A DNA stretch of 64,000 nt from Poecilobothrus nobilitatus (taxonomy: Eukaryota; Arthropoda; Insecta; Diptera; Dolichopodidae): positions 24,387,398 through 24,451,397 of the forward strand of contig OX352773.1 in the NCBI GenBank assembly GCA_947095535.1, given 5' to 3'. Position 1 is the first letter of the stretch; each line of letters begins with the position of its first letter. The position numbers were made by a program, and so were the translations under genes. The notes below the pieces were generated by a model. That model was not told the origin of the DNA. It worked only from the letters and a program-made list of their open reading frames with translations, and did not search any database. This document shows, one piece after another, positions 10,601 through 23,861 of this stretch.

Positions 10601-13600
10601 TATTACAATGAAGTGAATGAAGCTATTCTTAATGGAGAAAAATTTTTTTTTGAAATATTCGAAGATAAAACACAAAATGGTTTAATTCGTTTCATAGAAT
10701 GTGATAAGGAATACGTATTAAATGAAATTCTTGAAGATGAACGACAAGTGTTACTTTATATTTATTCAACAATATTTTTAACAATACATCTTACTGTAAC
10801 TGATAGTTTTGAACAAAAACACATTAAATCAAGTCATGAATTTTTAAAAAATTTCTTAAAATGTCTTTATACTTTGGATGGTCAAAATAATAAAATATTT
10901 AAAGGTGTAATTTTTGGTGACAAAGAATTACAATTTAGAACTGACGTTTCAAATTTTAAAACAATTTTAAAATATATATATTGTAATCATGCTGATATAA
11001 CACAAAATTTTGATATATTTATTGAAAATGAATCAAAACAAAATTTTTTAATATTTTTATGTAAAATAACTGATTTTCTTTATGAGACAATATCAGATGA
11101 AATTAATCCATTTTTAATGAATTTACAACAAAAAATTGTTCTTCAGATTATAGTTGAAATTAAAAAAACTATTAAAAATGGAAATAAACCAAAATCAGTT
11201 TTTATTTCACAAATTTTAAATAGTTTTAGACTTTCTAATGAACAATGTACTGAAATTTTAAAACAAATATCTCAATTAAAATATAATGATTTTATTTATG
11301 AGGATGATCAACAGGAGAAATCAGTTTATTTTGAAATTTTAATATTTGTATTAAATAGATTTACAGAATTAAAACAAAGTTTTTATAATAAAAATGTTTG
11401 CGAAAATATATCGAAAATATATATTGATTTGATTTCAAATGAAAATTTAGAAATAAATTTGGAAAAATTAGAAGAATCATTATATAACTTTTTAATAGTA
11501 TCACATCAATGCATTCAATTGTTTCCAATTGAAATGTTTCAACAATTTTTCAAATATAAAAAATTAACAAAAAATTCAATAAAATTAGCAACATTATTAT
11601 TAGAAAGAAATTTAAAATTACACAGTATATTTTTGGATAATATAAAAGATAATTTATCAAAAAAAGAATTAATATATCCACTTTTAAAAATTTTAATAAC
11701 ACAGAATAAACATTGTGAAATTAATAAAGAATTATATAAAGAAATTTTTAATGAATTTAAAAATGGTTTCATGAAAACTATAGAAAAACCACAAAAATCT
11801 GGTGTTATATATAAAGAAAATGTTGAAGTATCAATAAATCTTGTTAATGAATTATTACCTTTAAATGAATGTGTTAACTTTACGAAAAAAACTATAAAAA
11901 CTGATTCAGTGGAAATATATCAACTTAAATTAATAAATGCAATTTATAATAAAGCAATTAAATCTGTTGATTTAAATTCAGATGATTATAAATTTATTTT
12001 TATTAATTTTTTAAATAATTGCATACAATTATATAATATTATTTTTAAACGAGATAATTTTGATGAACAAAAAACTGATTATTTAAATTACATTGTTTTT
12101 CTATGGATAAAATTGTATTATATTGAAGATGATCAAGATGAAAAAAATTCAATTGATTTTAATCATATTAAAAATTCACAAAATTGGAATTTCTTTTATA
12201 AAAATTGTTTAAAATATGGTTTACAAATAACCGATGAAATTTCAATTAATCGAAAGAATTCAAGTTATTTAAAAATATTAGCATTCTTATGTAATTTAAT
12301 ATTTGATAAAAATGATTCTGAAAATAATGAAATAATTCAAATTTATGAAATAATATTATCACATCCGAAATTTTCTGATATTGTTTACAGTAAAGTACAG
12401 AATCCAATTAAAACACAAATTTTCAATTTATTATTAATTCTTGCACAAAAAAATTCTAAAGTTTTAAATGAAACACATATACCAACATTTTTGGGTGCAT
12501 ATAAAGCAAAACTTTCTGATTGTGATCGATACATTTTAGCTTTAATACAATATTATGAAGCAAATGATATACGATTATATCAATATAGACCATTTATATG
12601 GGGTGAAACTGCAATAACACATTATTCTTTAACAAAAATTGAAGCAGCAACATTAGAAAAACAAGAACCATCAGTTGAACAAATGATGTCATTAGTTGAT
12701 CGATATATAAGTGATTATACAATACAAAATTTTCCAATTTGGAGAAAATTAAATACTTTAAAACAATTACCACAACAAATTTTTGAAAATCCAGAATATT
12801 TAGCCTCAAATTTAGGTACAAATGTTATTGAAAAATACATAGAATATGAAATGTTCAGTACAAAAAATAATTTAAAAGATGACGAAACCATAAAGAAATC
12901 AAACTTTATACAAATTGATAATTCTTTATTAAAATTATGTCCTAAAAAAGACAAAGTATATGAAAACTGTTATGATCCAGCATTTATAGTACCCCTTATG
13001 TGTATGTCATTTTCATCAGAAATTCAAACGCATCCAGTTCGTCCAGTACAAAATGGTCTTTTAAGTATTGTATTTGCAGCAATATCAAGTCAAGATAAAG
13101 AAATGCGTTTAGCGGCTGGTTGCTGTCAATTACGTTATCGTGAACATCTTGAAAGTAAAAAATTTTTTGATCAAGCTTTATGGATACAAGCATACGATAA
13201 TATACAAAATGGATTAGAAAAATTAAAAAATGATTGGTTAAAATATAAAAAACATGGTATACCAAAAGTACCATATATTTCTGGATTATTTTTAGTTAAA
13301 GCTATCAATTTATTAATAGAACCAACAAATCCACTTTATAAAACAATGGTTATGTATTTACGATTAAAAGAAAGTTTTAATTTTTTATGTGTTCCTGAAT
13401 TTAATGTTCTTTTTCATAATACAGAAGTTAATCATTTAATATTTCAACAATTTATTTTGGATGTTATTAAAGATGGTATTAAATCAAGTTCTGATATATC
13501 AATTTTACTATCAAATAATATTTTTAAAGCTATTATGGGTTTTTATTTTAGTGTTATGACTAATTTAGATTTAAATTTACAAATTTTATCAATAATATCA

Positions 13601-14125
13601 CTTTGTGCTAAAATACCTGCTTCTAGTAAATTATTAATTGATTTTGTTGGTATATTACCATGGTTGAATGGTGTTGTAGAACAATTAGAATATTATAAAT
13701 TTGATTCTATTGAAGGTGTTATAAGCATAATTAATAATTTATGGTTTTCAATTAAAATTCAAGAAAAAGAATTTTATAATTTTAAATATATTGAATCAGT
13801 TTTATATAAATTATTAGTCAAAATAAGCCCATATATATCATCCAGGATATCATTAAATAATTTTGCTAGATATTTAAATATTTTACAAAAAACTGCTGAT
13901 GAAAATCATAAAGCATTAAAAGAAGAAAATTTAGATCGTTTGTTGTTATGTGCTCAAAAACATTTCGAAAAAAATGTATGGAAAATATCAAATATTAAAA
14001 TGCATGGTGCCGCTGGTGTTGAAACTAAAGAATGCTTCTTAAAAAGTTTACAGAATAATGATGTTAATGAATATGGACAATTAGCATTACTTAATTTAAG
14101 AGAATTTGTTATAAAATGGAAATAA
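1678..14125 (+). CDS. URB1: URB1 / NPA1 nucleolar pre-ribosomal-associated protein 1 (three exons, complete)
   Basis: URB1 (yeast Npa1p) is a large nucleolar helical-repeat scaffold acting in early pre-60S particles (family knowledge). Exons: 1678-2026, 8276-8995 and 9057-14125. Both introns are GT-AG (GTAAGT...TTTTATAG; GTAATA...ATTTTAG). Joined, they give 6138 bases, exactly 2046 codons including the stop, close to the animal family length. Residues 6-25 are Lys-rich (nuclear-localisation-like) and about 35-95 are acidic. From about 104 (FREKLRTNNFIL, continuing across the splice into LRHFLHLAKK) the Npa1 N-terminal domain follows. Residues about 1680-1890, beginning HPVRPVQNGLLSIVFAAI, match the NopRA1/URB1 C-terminal domain. 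The start has a good insect context (ACAACAATGG). Codons are extremely A+T-rich (TTA, AAA, GAA, AAT). Intron 1 is 6.2 kb and hosts an antisense gene; intron 2 is only 61 bases. Confidence 0.93.
3763..3768 (-). terminator. AATAAA polyadenylation signal overlapping the ACE-like stop codon
   Basis: On the minus strand the TAA stop is followed directly by TAAAC, creating AATAAA across the stop. Further AATAAA-like hexamers follow downstream (about 3602-3720). In such A+T-rich DNA the choice between them cannot be settled by eye. Confidence 0.3.
3767..6353 (-). CDS. Secreted angiotensin-converting-enzyme-like protein (peptidase M2), predicted catalytically dead; five exons
   Basis: Exons in transcript order: 6353-6297, 5771-4855, 4769-4430, 4357-4140, 4073-3767. 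All junctions are GT-AG, and the joined frame is 1839 bases (612 residues plus stop), the size of single-domain insect ACE. Exon 1 encodes a 19-residue signal peptide (MIKIFNLISVFLLIFGINV). Family landmarks in order: ELKYYWSIWRDT, PYPEDQLVNLD, LPNEFW, SASTPKYL, LPLHNC and MGSTKPWRQVL. Six cysteines align with the three ACE disulfides. The active site does not survive: the position of HEMGH reads GWMAP (before IHYAYQ), so both zinc histidines and the catalytic Glu are gone. Only the Glu aligned with the third zinc ligand (VGEAV) persists. The His of FHEALC is Tyr. No transmembrane segment or anchor is seen. Drosophila also has ACE relatives lacking active-site residues. A binding or carrier role is inference. 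Confidence 0.92.
5823..5936. repeat. Imperfect inverted repeat (hairpin-forming) in the ACE-like gene intron 1
   Basis: The left arm (about 5824-5847) contains ATCACTAATC and AATCAAATAATCA. The right arm (about 5906-5934) is its reverse complement apart from a 4-base insertion, separated by a loop of about 58 bases. It lies in intron DNA of two genes on opposite strands. It could be a foldback/MITE remnant or a stable RNA hairpin. Confidence 0.5.
6297..6353 (-). other. Signal-peptide exon of the ACE-like gene
   Basis: This 57-base exon starts at ATG and ends in phase 0 at a GTAAAT donor. It encodes Met-Ile-Lys followed by a hydrophobic core ending near GINV. The next exon begins in phase 0 after TTTTCAG with NSSPHDNGF, and with this exon the total length divides by three. 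The exon was found by looking upstream for a secretory leader, so the splice pairing is an inference, but phase, donor and leader all agree. It sits about 525 bases before exon 2. Confidence 0.8.
6354..8275. other. Gene-free half of URB1 intron 1
   Basis: A+T-rich DNA upstream of the ACE-like gene, expected to contain its promoter and 5' UTR just above 6353. Homopolymer runs occur at about 6508-6525 and 7580-7588. I see no RNA gene, no repeat of known type and no credible ORF. Confidence 0.5.
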
Positions 14126-14290
14126 ATTGAAAATTTTTAAATATCAATGTTGTTGACAAAGTAAAAAAAAAAATATCTTTTCATATAATTAAGTATAGAT
14201 ATATATTTTTTTAAAATACATTAAAAAAAAATAATCCAATTTTTTGTGTTAATTTATTATGCTGTCATTTTACATTTAAAAATAAAAATC
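14126..14290 (+). terminator. URB1 3' UTR with AATAAA signal at 14281-14286
   Basis: The URB1 stop (TAA, 14123-14125) is followed by about 150 bases of A/T-rich sequence and then AATAAA at 14281-14286, a plausible polyadenylation signal. Other A-rich stretches (14162-14172, 14223-14230) are nearer, so the exact cleavage site is uncertain. Confidence 0.4.
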
Positions 14291-17200
14291 CTTTCATTTC
14301 TCCCTGTTTTACTTTTATATGAAAGAACCAGACCTTACGAAAGAAAAGTGAAAAAATAACAAATAAAAAATGAAATCTCCCAAACACATAACAAAATCAT
14401 TGCCTGCAAAATACAGTCTACCTACAGGTCCTACAACTTATATAATAATTATTGAACTGTATATTAGTCCAGATATTAGTGGTTTAGTGATATAATTTTC
14501 TTAGCAGCCCATTCAGTATTCTTGCCAGTTTTAGGCATAAGAATTTTAAATTCGTTACAGAGGCAAATTTATTAATTTTTTTACAAATTTTATACAATTT
14601 GTAAAAAAAAACATATAAATTGCATAACGCATAAAGCTTTTAATAAACGGTTTTGTAAAAACATGCAAACATTTTTTTTTTATAAAATTTTATGGAACAG
14701 TTTCAAACTAGGAAAGACAATAAAGTTCTCTTCTTAAGTCTTTTGATTCTAATCAAATATCTTCTAAAACCATCAAAAACAAAGAATAGATGGAAAATGA
14801 TAATGTGATTTTGATTTAAATGAAAAATAAATCTTTTTTTTTTTAACTGAGTTAAATTTTTTGTAAGTAAATGCAATTCATAACAATTTTAATTTTGTTT
14901 GATTAGTTGACGTTTATACCAATTGTCAAGCATCAACATTTGGAAAATTAAAATTATTGTCTGCAATAAAATTTGTTTTTTTCTAACTATAATATAAGAA
15001 ACAAAATATAATAATATGATTGATATTTATACATTTATAATTTATATAAAGCGAGAGAAAATAGAGAAAACGCGAAAAGAAAAATGAGAACAAGACATCA
15101 TTTTCAAGTTACAAGCTACAATATACAATATTCTCTGTTCTCATATGTTCATATTTTTTAGCACATTTTTCAAAATGTTTGTTAATCAGATTTTTGAAAA
15201 TATGTACCGTAGAAAAAAATTTTGTATTTTCCATTTCAGAGCTAACAGGGTTTAAAAATTAAAAATTTGCCGTTTTTAGATAATTATAACCTAAATCTAT
15301 ACAAATTTTTTTACAAATTAAATTTTTTTTTTCTTTTTTGGAAGTGTGGAAGATTTTATTTTATTTTTATTTTTATGCAAAAATTTGTTTAATTCAATCA
15401 AAAATCTGTAAAAGAAAAACGAAATATTGAGCGCAGAAGCACAAGGGATCACAGGGTCTATGTGTATAGAAAGTTTTATTTCGAAACAACACAAAAACAA
15501 CATTTATTGTCTGTTGTATTGTAATAATAAACTGAACTGTCCTTTCCTAGATACAGCAGTAAAATTGAATAAAAAACTAAATGAACGATAATTATCAAAT
15601 GCATTTTATAATTATTTATATAAAAATCTATAAATAATATCCTGTGCACATGTAGTACGAATAGAAATAATCTATAAATATTATAACATTTATAACTCTT
15701 AGATGAAGTATAAAAGTATATAAAATCTGTAAAAATGTTAAACGAGTAAAAAAACATGTAGTGGAATCAATTAATAGATACTTTTCTCTGGCAATTTCTT
15801 ATTCTCTTTAATCTCCCTTTAAAATAACCTTTCCGTAATTAGTAAAAATGAAGCTAAAATAATATTGATGAAATCAAAATTTTCAATTTTAAACACCATT
15901 CTGTTGATAACTAAACTATAGGTACATATACTAATATTCTAAGTTTATTTTCATTTTAAATCCACTTTATAAGTTGTAGACAACATAGGAAACACTTTTT
16001 TTTTAGTACATATTAGATCGAAAGTTTACATTAAAAAAAAAAATTGATTACTCAAAGACACAAAAAAAAAAAAAATATTAATGTTTAATAACTTTTGAAA
16101 AGAAACGATAGAAAAAAATGTAAACAAGACTTACAATCAGTCAACTTCAACTATGCTTTTTTTTTCTGTATTTACATATACCACCAATACCATCATAGCA
16201 TTGAATTAAATAAATTCGTATGTATTTAATGTTATAAAGAGAAAAGAGAAATATTATCATCATTATAACAATCAATATCATTAATGTCGTCATCGAAACC
16301 ATCGAAACCACATATTAGTATTTAGTATTATAATATTTATGTAATGGTAAATGTAAACAAGTTATTTCACCTGGCATCTTTTAAAATTGTATTTTGTTTT
16401 TAACTTTGTTGTATAGTGAACACCTTCTTGATTAGAAAATAAAAATAACAAAAAAAAAAAAAAAAAAACATTAGTTTTAGTACAAGGTATGGTATAATGG
16501 CAAAAATATAAAATTAAACCAAACTGTCAAAAGAGAATTTTTTATTTTAAATTTTTAGTTGAGTTTAAAATTAACTGTCGTGAGGATCGTTATGTCGGGT
16601 TGTTACGAAAATTTATTTTTCTTATAAGATTTATTCGATTTTCAATTAATGTTTTTAAAAAAATTTTTTAAATGCTAAATAAAATTTTATTTATACACAT
16701 AAATTAATTGAAATGAAAATATAAATTTTTTTTTAGTATTGGATAAATAATAAAAAATAATAAGAATTGTTTTTTTTTTTTTGTTTTTAAATATATGTAA
16801 TATGTGTTGAAAAAAAATTTTTTTCATATGTAAAATATTTTTACTTCCATGTAAAAAAAAAAAATACATAATCTTTTCTTTTTTTTTTTTTTGCATAAAG
16901 TGCTTAATCAAAATGTATTTTCATACATACATCTACACATGCATGTAGAATTTTTTATTGGTATTTGTTTTTTTTTTTGTTTATTTGATTATGAGTATTT
17001 ACCTTTTACGTTTTTAATTCATGTATAAGAGTTACAGTGTCAAAGAAAAATATGTGAATATAAATTAACTTGCATTTGTAATAAACAAGATTTTTTTTTA
17101 ATTGATTTGTAAACATTTATTTAGATTTTTGAAAATATAGTTTTAAATTTAAGTAAAAAAAAAATTGTAAATTTATATTTCATATGTATTATTATAATTA

Positions 17201-20200
17201 TATTATTTTTAATTATTATTAGTGTTGTCATAAAGATAAGTTTTAATCAAAAAAAAAAGAATTTCATAAAATTCGAATTTAAAGAAGAATTTCTAAGTTA
17301 ATTAATTTTATTAAAATAATATTAATTTAATCGTAATTTCCTAAAATAATTGTTATGAAAAATTGTTACAAAAAGAAAAAAGACATAATTTTATAGATTA
17401 AAATATTTTTTTAAAATAAATTTTGGCTAATGAAATAAATATATATTAAGTAACAAGTGTATAAAAATAATTTCATTTTATTTATACATATATCTCTACA
17501 TATTAATAATTAAATTATATTAATTAATTAATTAAATAAATTTATATTTAAATAAGTTCTTAACAAAATAAAAAGTTTTTATGTTTAAATTAATTAATAT
17601 AAAATTTAACAAAATTTTTTTTAAATTAAAAAGTGTGCATATTCTAAAAAAATATATTCTATGTATTTTTAAATTAATTAAAAAGTAAAAAATATTTATT
17701 TTATATTAATAATATTTTTAATTATTAATAAAAAAAAAAAAAAATAGAAATACTTAGTGGAAATTAAATTGCAAAAAAAAAAAAAATTGCTATTAATATT
17801 TTTAATTATTTATTATTTATGTACGTATTATATTAAAAAGAAAATATATCAATTAAATATTTTTGATAAAATTTTCTTTTAAAATAATTATATTTATTGG
17901 ATTAATATTTATTTAAACACCAGTTCCAGAATTATACATAAAATTTAATGGATTATATTATTATTGTTTAGTATGAGGATAAATAACAATTAATATTATC
18001 AGGTAAATGATTAATTATAATATATAAGTATATATGTGAATATTTATTTTTTGTAAATAATCATCTAGTTTAGTAATTCTATTAGATTAAAAATATATTT
18101 AAAAATAAATAACAATATTAATTGAAAATTAAAAAAAAAAAAAATCCTTTTATACTTTTAATTGTTCAATGACTTCGTTTAGTTGCTAAATCGAAATATG
18201 TTACACGAAAAATAAAGGTAAGCTGGAAAAATTGAATACATATATGATGCGATAATTGAATCATTTTGAAGTATGTCGAATATTTTGGGGTTTATATTAA
18301 TACAATTTTTATATAGTAATAGAATTTATCTTGAGAATTTAACGCTCCTTTTTATACATGAAATCGTTAGAAGTCCATATCACATTTTGAATTACTAATA
18401 TTGTAAATAATATATAATTTAATTTGTTTAAATATTTAAATTTTTTTTATTTTTAGTAATATATGAGTATCAATATTACTACTACTATAATTTAACTGGA
18501 ATATCCGAAACAGGGTTCTTGAGTAGTAGTTTGACACTTTACGGTACCTATATATAAGTTGCAGAGTATAACTTATGTTAGGTAAATTAATTTTGCACAA
18601 TTATTTAATTTTTAATTTATTTTTTTTTTTTTTGTAATTATATTTCGATCAATATTTTATATCCTACAGTTAAGATTTTATTACATATCTGAATCATCAA
18701 TTCTAATTTATTGGTAAAAATATAATATATGAAAAACACACTTGAATGATGAAAAAAATGTTTTATTATAAACGTCCTTGAACCAATCAAAACCTATTCT
18801 AAATAAAATTGAGTATATATGAATATATATATATATATTTTTTTATACTAAACACATAAATTTTAAGACGTTTAAAAATTGTTTTGTAATTCACGTTTAT
18901 TTTTTGTTTTAATTTGAATTTGGATATATGATGGTTTTATCTATTCCGTCATTATTTTATTATTCTGGCATGAATATTTGATACCATATTATATTAAATC
19001 AATTGATAAATAAAATCAATTTTATAAAAATCAATTAGTTTTTTTTTTCTAAATTTTTTTATAGGAATAGAATAATTTGTTTAAAAATAGTGTGATAAAT
19101 TAAAAATTCAATAACTCAATAAAAATTAATTATGAAATAAGGAAAAGAAAAATTAAATATAACTAAATTCGTTTTATGATTGAAATTTAAAATCACTCAG
19201 CTAATAAAATTTTTTTTTATTCACTTATTCGTTATAAATTAATTATAAAAAAGGCTTATGAGAACAGGAAATTTTAAATACTTGTACATATTAAGGAAAA
19301 TTGGAAAATAAATTTTAAACATAAATTATTTGAATCATTATTTCCGTTAAAATTAGGGATATATTAAGTGTATGATTTTTAAATCAATTAAATTGTTATA
19401 AAAGACTTAAGTAAGGAACTTTAAGGTTTCTTTTATATGTCAACTTAACTAATTTAAATTAGTTATATCGAATTACTTATGAGATTCTGGTTAAAGGCAA
19501 AGAATAATTTAAATATTTAAAAAAAATTGATAATGTTAATTAATGGTAAGTGTTCATTTATATATATAGGATCATAATTCTGACAAAGAACTGTAGCTTG
19601 TTAAGTATCTCGTGTTTATTTCTGGTATTATCTCGTATTACATTTAGTTAATGTAAATAATTAACTTCTCTCGTTAAACAAAAGAGGGTAAATATTTGTT
19701 AGGAGTTCGGTTATTTTTATTATCTAAATTTTTTAGATCTGCCTGAACCGCATTGCTTAATTCCTTCAATAACTATTATATGTGGTTTAAATTTTTGTTT
19801 TACTTTTTAACATATCTTATGTGGTAAAATTTTCCACCATACCAAATTAATGTCATGAAATCGATTTAAAAACCGTTACTTTTATCTTTAATATTATTGT
19901 TTTTTTTTTTTTAAACTATTACTTTAGTTTTTAAGCAGCTTTGATCACATTATAATCACTTTTATAAGAAATGATTGGCCAAGTATAAGAATAAGAAATC
20001 CTTGTAAGACATCTTTATTTCTAGTTGCGTGTTTTAGATTAAATTCATGTTTAATTTCCTAAAGTTAAAATTAAAAAAAAATTTTATTTGTATTTGGATT
20101 TTCTTTCATTTCAATTTTGTTTTTTTTTTTTTTTTTTGTATAAAGTAAACAATAAAGTTAATTAATAACATTTTTTTAATGTTCATATATATTTTAATTT

Positions 20201-23200
20201 AACAATAATCTTCTAATTTTGTTCAAAATTTTTTTTTGTTTTTTTTTTGTTATATCGTTTATCATTTTTAGTTCCAATAATTTTAATTGTTTGAGAATTT
20301 TTTATTTTGGAATATACATACTTACAAAAAAATAAAACATTCTTTTATGGTATCTCTAAAATATTTTTTTCTTCAACAAAAAGAGAACGTGATTTTTATA
20401 AATAAAAAAAAAATTTTTTTTGCTAAAAGAAAATTTCAAATAACCAGATTAAATTTATGGTTCAAAATTAATTAAATATTTACAATATAATAATCCATAA
20501 AAAAAATTATCCAGAATCACATCACACCATATTAAACTATTCGAAATCATACCATAAATAAGTACCAATTGTTTTTATAAACATCACGAATATTTAAAAA
20601 CTATGGAAAAATTAAGTATTTTTAAAGTTTATATTAGAAATTTTTTATTATCTAGGTTATTTAGTCATAAATATGTGTGCTTCTGAAAATATTTTAAAGA
20701 AATTTTGTAAAATGAATTATACTTTTTTGTTGTTTTTTTTTTTTTTTTTTATTATGTTTTATCCAATCAAAGTAAGTATAAGCAGGCGTTCTATTGTAAT
20801 TATTTATATATATATATATATATACACGTTATGATAAATTCAATTACCTATCCATTTTAAAATTAAATAATTGCTAGCAAGTTGTTACTTAAAAAACCAC
20901 TGATTGAATTAGTTGTGTGAGTTTACACTAAAATTACACAAAAAATAAAAAAAAAAATCGTCATGTTAAAAAAAAAAAATTTCTTTCACTAAAAATTAGA
21001 AATGACCATAAATAAATAAAATAATGTTTAACCCTACAGAGTTGCTTTAATATTTTGAATATATAATATGGACATAAAAAGAATTTTTATATTATAATTT
21101 TCAGTGGGGTCGAGACATTTTTATAATTAAAGTGAAGATTTTTAATTTAAAATGAAGAAATTTTTACTTTAAGTGGATACATTTGTAAGTTACGTAAATA
21201 TCAGATCCAAGTATATAATTTTTATTATGTAAATTAAATATATATATGTTTATTAAATAATATTTATATAGCATAAATTACTAAAAGAAAGATTCTTCAC
21301 ATAAAATAAAAATATCTTCTCTTAAAGTAAAAAATATTCACTTAAAATAAAAATGTTTTCATTTAATGTAAAAAGGTCTTCAGTTAGAACAAAAAAGGTA
21401 TATATACAGGGTGTTAGTAAAATAAATTGATAGTTTTGCTCTTTGAAGTAAATGAATCCTTTACCAAAGAAATCAGTGGTATTAATTTTTTTTTTTTTTG
21501 CTATTAATAAGTATAAAAAACTATTACTAGGAATTATGCATTTGATTGTAGGCAATTAATTCAGATATTTTTTAGGGTTAGTAACAACTTAATAAGTTAT
21601 AGTTAATATTATTCCTCAGCAAATAAACATTACTAGATTTACTGATGCCTGATGAGAAATAAAGTTTTTATTTAATTTACAAAACAAAAAAACAAAAAAG
21701 TTCTTTTACACCTAAAGAGTGACATAAAGGTTAATAAATTAATTCAATTTATTTGGGTAAGAAAAAAAAAGTACAAGACAAATAATACAAATAAAAATTT
21801 ACTCACGTTCATTTCAATGAAAATTTTAACGAACGAATTTTTTAAAGTAAAAGTATTTTTCATATTTTTTTTTTTAAATTAAATTTTCTTTTTAAAGTAA
21901 ACGTTTATGTACTTGAATGTAATATTTTAATGAAAATTGGGTCAAATCAGGGTTTTTTTTTTTTTTTAAATAATTACATATGTACCTATAATACCAATAT
22001 AAGTAATGAATATTGGAAAATATTCAATTCAATGGGTATTTCATTTTCTGTTTTTTTTTTTGTTTTTCTAAAATATAATTAATGGATTCGGAATTGGTAT
22101 TTTGTGATCATAAAATCACAACCATGGGTTATTTTAAAAAATTACAATTGTAAGCATGTTATTAACTTTAATTAAACTTTAGAAGGTATTTTTAGTTGCT
22201 TTTCAATTTAAATTGTTTGCAACTGTTTATTTAATTTTATATAAAATAAGTATATATACTCTTAATCTTTTAATGAAATGTTATTAACAAACCCTAAACA
22301 AAATTTATACAGTATATTGTAAAATTTTTCATTAAAAAAATCCTTAGAAAAAACGAAACAAAAAAAAAATTGGTTTTATCAAAAAAAAAATTATGGATTC
22401 AAAAAAGTTATCTATTATATTTAAGGGTTTGTTTTTTTCTTTTATTTTTTACGCCAAACATATTTGTGACTTTCTTTTATTACTATAAAAAATGTCATGG
22501 GAAAGAAAATAATTAAAAAATGATTAAATTTTTCATCTTTAAATGACATTACACAATTTATTGTAAAAACCATTAATTAAAGTAAAAGGTGTTTAAATAA
22601 AATTTCTTATAACAGAAATTATCCTATGGGTGTTATAAACACCTTCATTTACCTTTTTTTTTTCAAAACCTATTTTTTATACCTTTCATTTAAATTTTTG
22701 AGTATACATATATATGAAAGAGAATATAATAATAAAATAAAAACCGCCTTTCATAAAATATAAAGGTGTTATTAAAAGATTGGATAGCAATTCACCTGTT
22801 CATCGATTAATTGACTAAAATATTATCAATAAGTCAATTTTTATATTTTAGTGGATCCGTTGCTTTTTTTTTTTTTGCAATTTATTTAAACAGAACATGA
22901 TTGTAAGGTTCAATTTTTGATTTGTGAAATTTGTTTACTTTTTTTTTTTTGTTGTTGTTGCTTTTACTTTGGTTTTAATTAAAATTAAAATTATTTTGTT
23001 ATAATTTTTCTTTTTTTTTTAACTTTCTACATACGAAATATTTAAAACAGAAGCAAAATAAATGTTATACCAGGTAGCAGTAACATTTATCAGGTAATTA
23101 TTTTGTTTTGGAGGGATTTTTTTCTTTTTTTTTTTTTGATTGAATAATGAGTTAAATCTTATAAAGAAAATTTAAAGGTATGGTAAAGGCTTTTATTAAT

Positions 23201-23861
23201 TTTTTTTCTTTTTTTCACAAATTCTTAAAAAGGAATTTAATTAATAGGAAAATGGTTATAAATTAATGAAATTGGATGAAATTCTTCAAAAAAAATTTCC
23301 AATAAAAAGTCAATTTTTTGTATTTATATCTAAGTATAGTATAACTGAATCGATTTGTTATTTAATATTATTAAGTTTAAACTAAGTGAAGGCCAGGGAA
23401 ATTTTGGCAAATTATCGTGATCATTCAAATATTTCCTAAATATGGATTTTTATATTTTTGTTCTATTTTCTTTGGAATTTAATTGAGATTTAATTGAAGG
23501 TCTGGAAACAATTAAAAAAAAAAAAGAAATACGTGGTGCAATTTATATGTATTTATCATGCAGTTTTAAGGTTTAAGTTTTGTTTTAAATAACTGCGAAT
23601 AAATTGAGTAACTACTTATATATTTTGTGTTAAAAATAATTACAAAATTTTATGAATGAAATAAATAATTTTATATTTTATTTCATATAGAGGTTGTGTC
23701 CTAAATAACTACATACCCTGGCTGTTATGTACCGCTGCATAAACCCTTAAAAAATATTTAATAGAATTTTCATACATGGTCTAGAAATGAAATTTAATTC
23801 TAATTTATTAAAACTAAAAAAAAAAAATATAAGAATATTTTCTCATCAAACCGTAAATTAC
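14291..23861. other. Noncoding A+T-rich desert, first part
   Basis: About 9.6 kb without a recognisable gene. It holds long A or T runs (for example 16451-16468, 20120-20137, 20737-20750), AT dinucleotide tracts (18824-18839, 20808-20822) and a fragment reading ACAGGGTGTTAGTAAAATAA at 21404, which resembles the ends of some insect DNA transposons. The frames at 15318-15757, 16687-16911, 20287-20475 and 21322-21555 are Phe/Ile/Lys/Asn-rich chance ORFs. A small GC-richer patch lies at 14476-14568. Confidence 0.5.
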
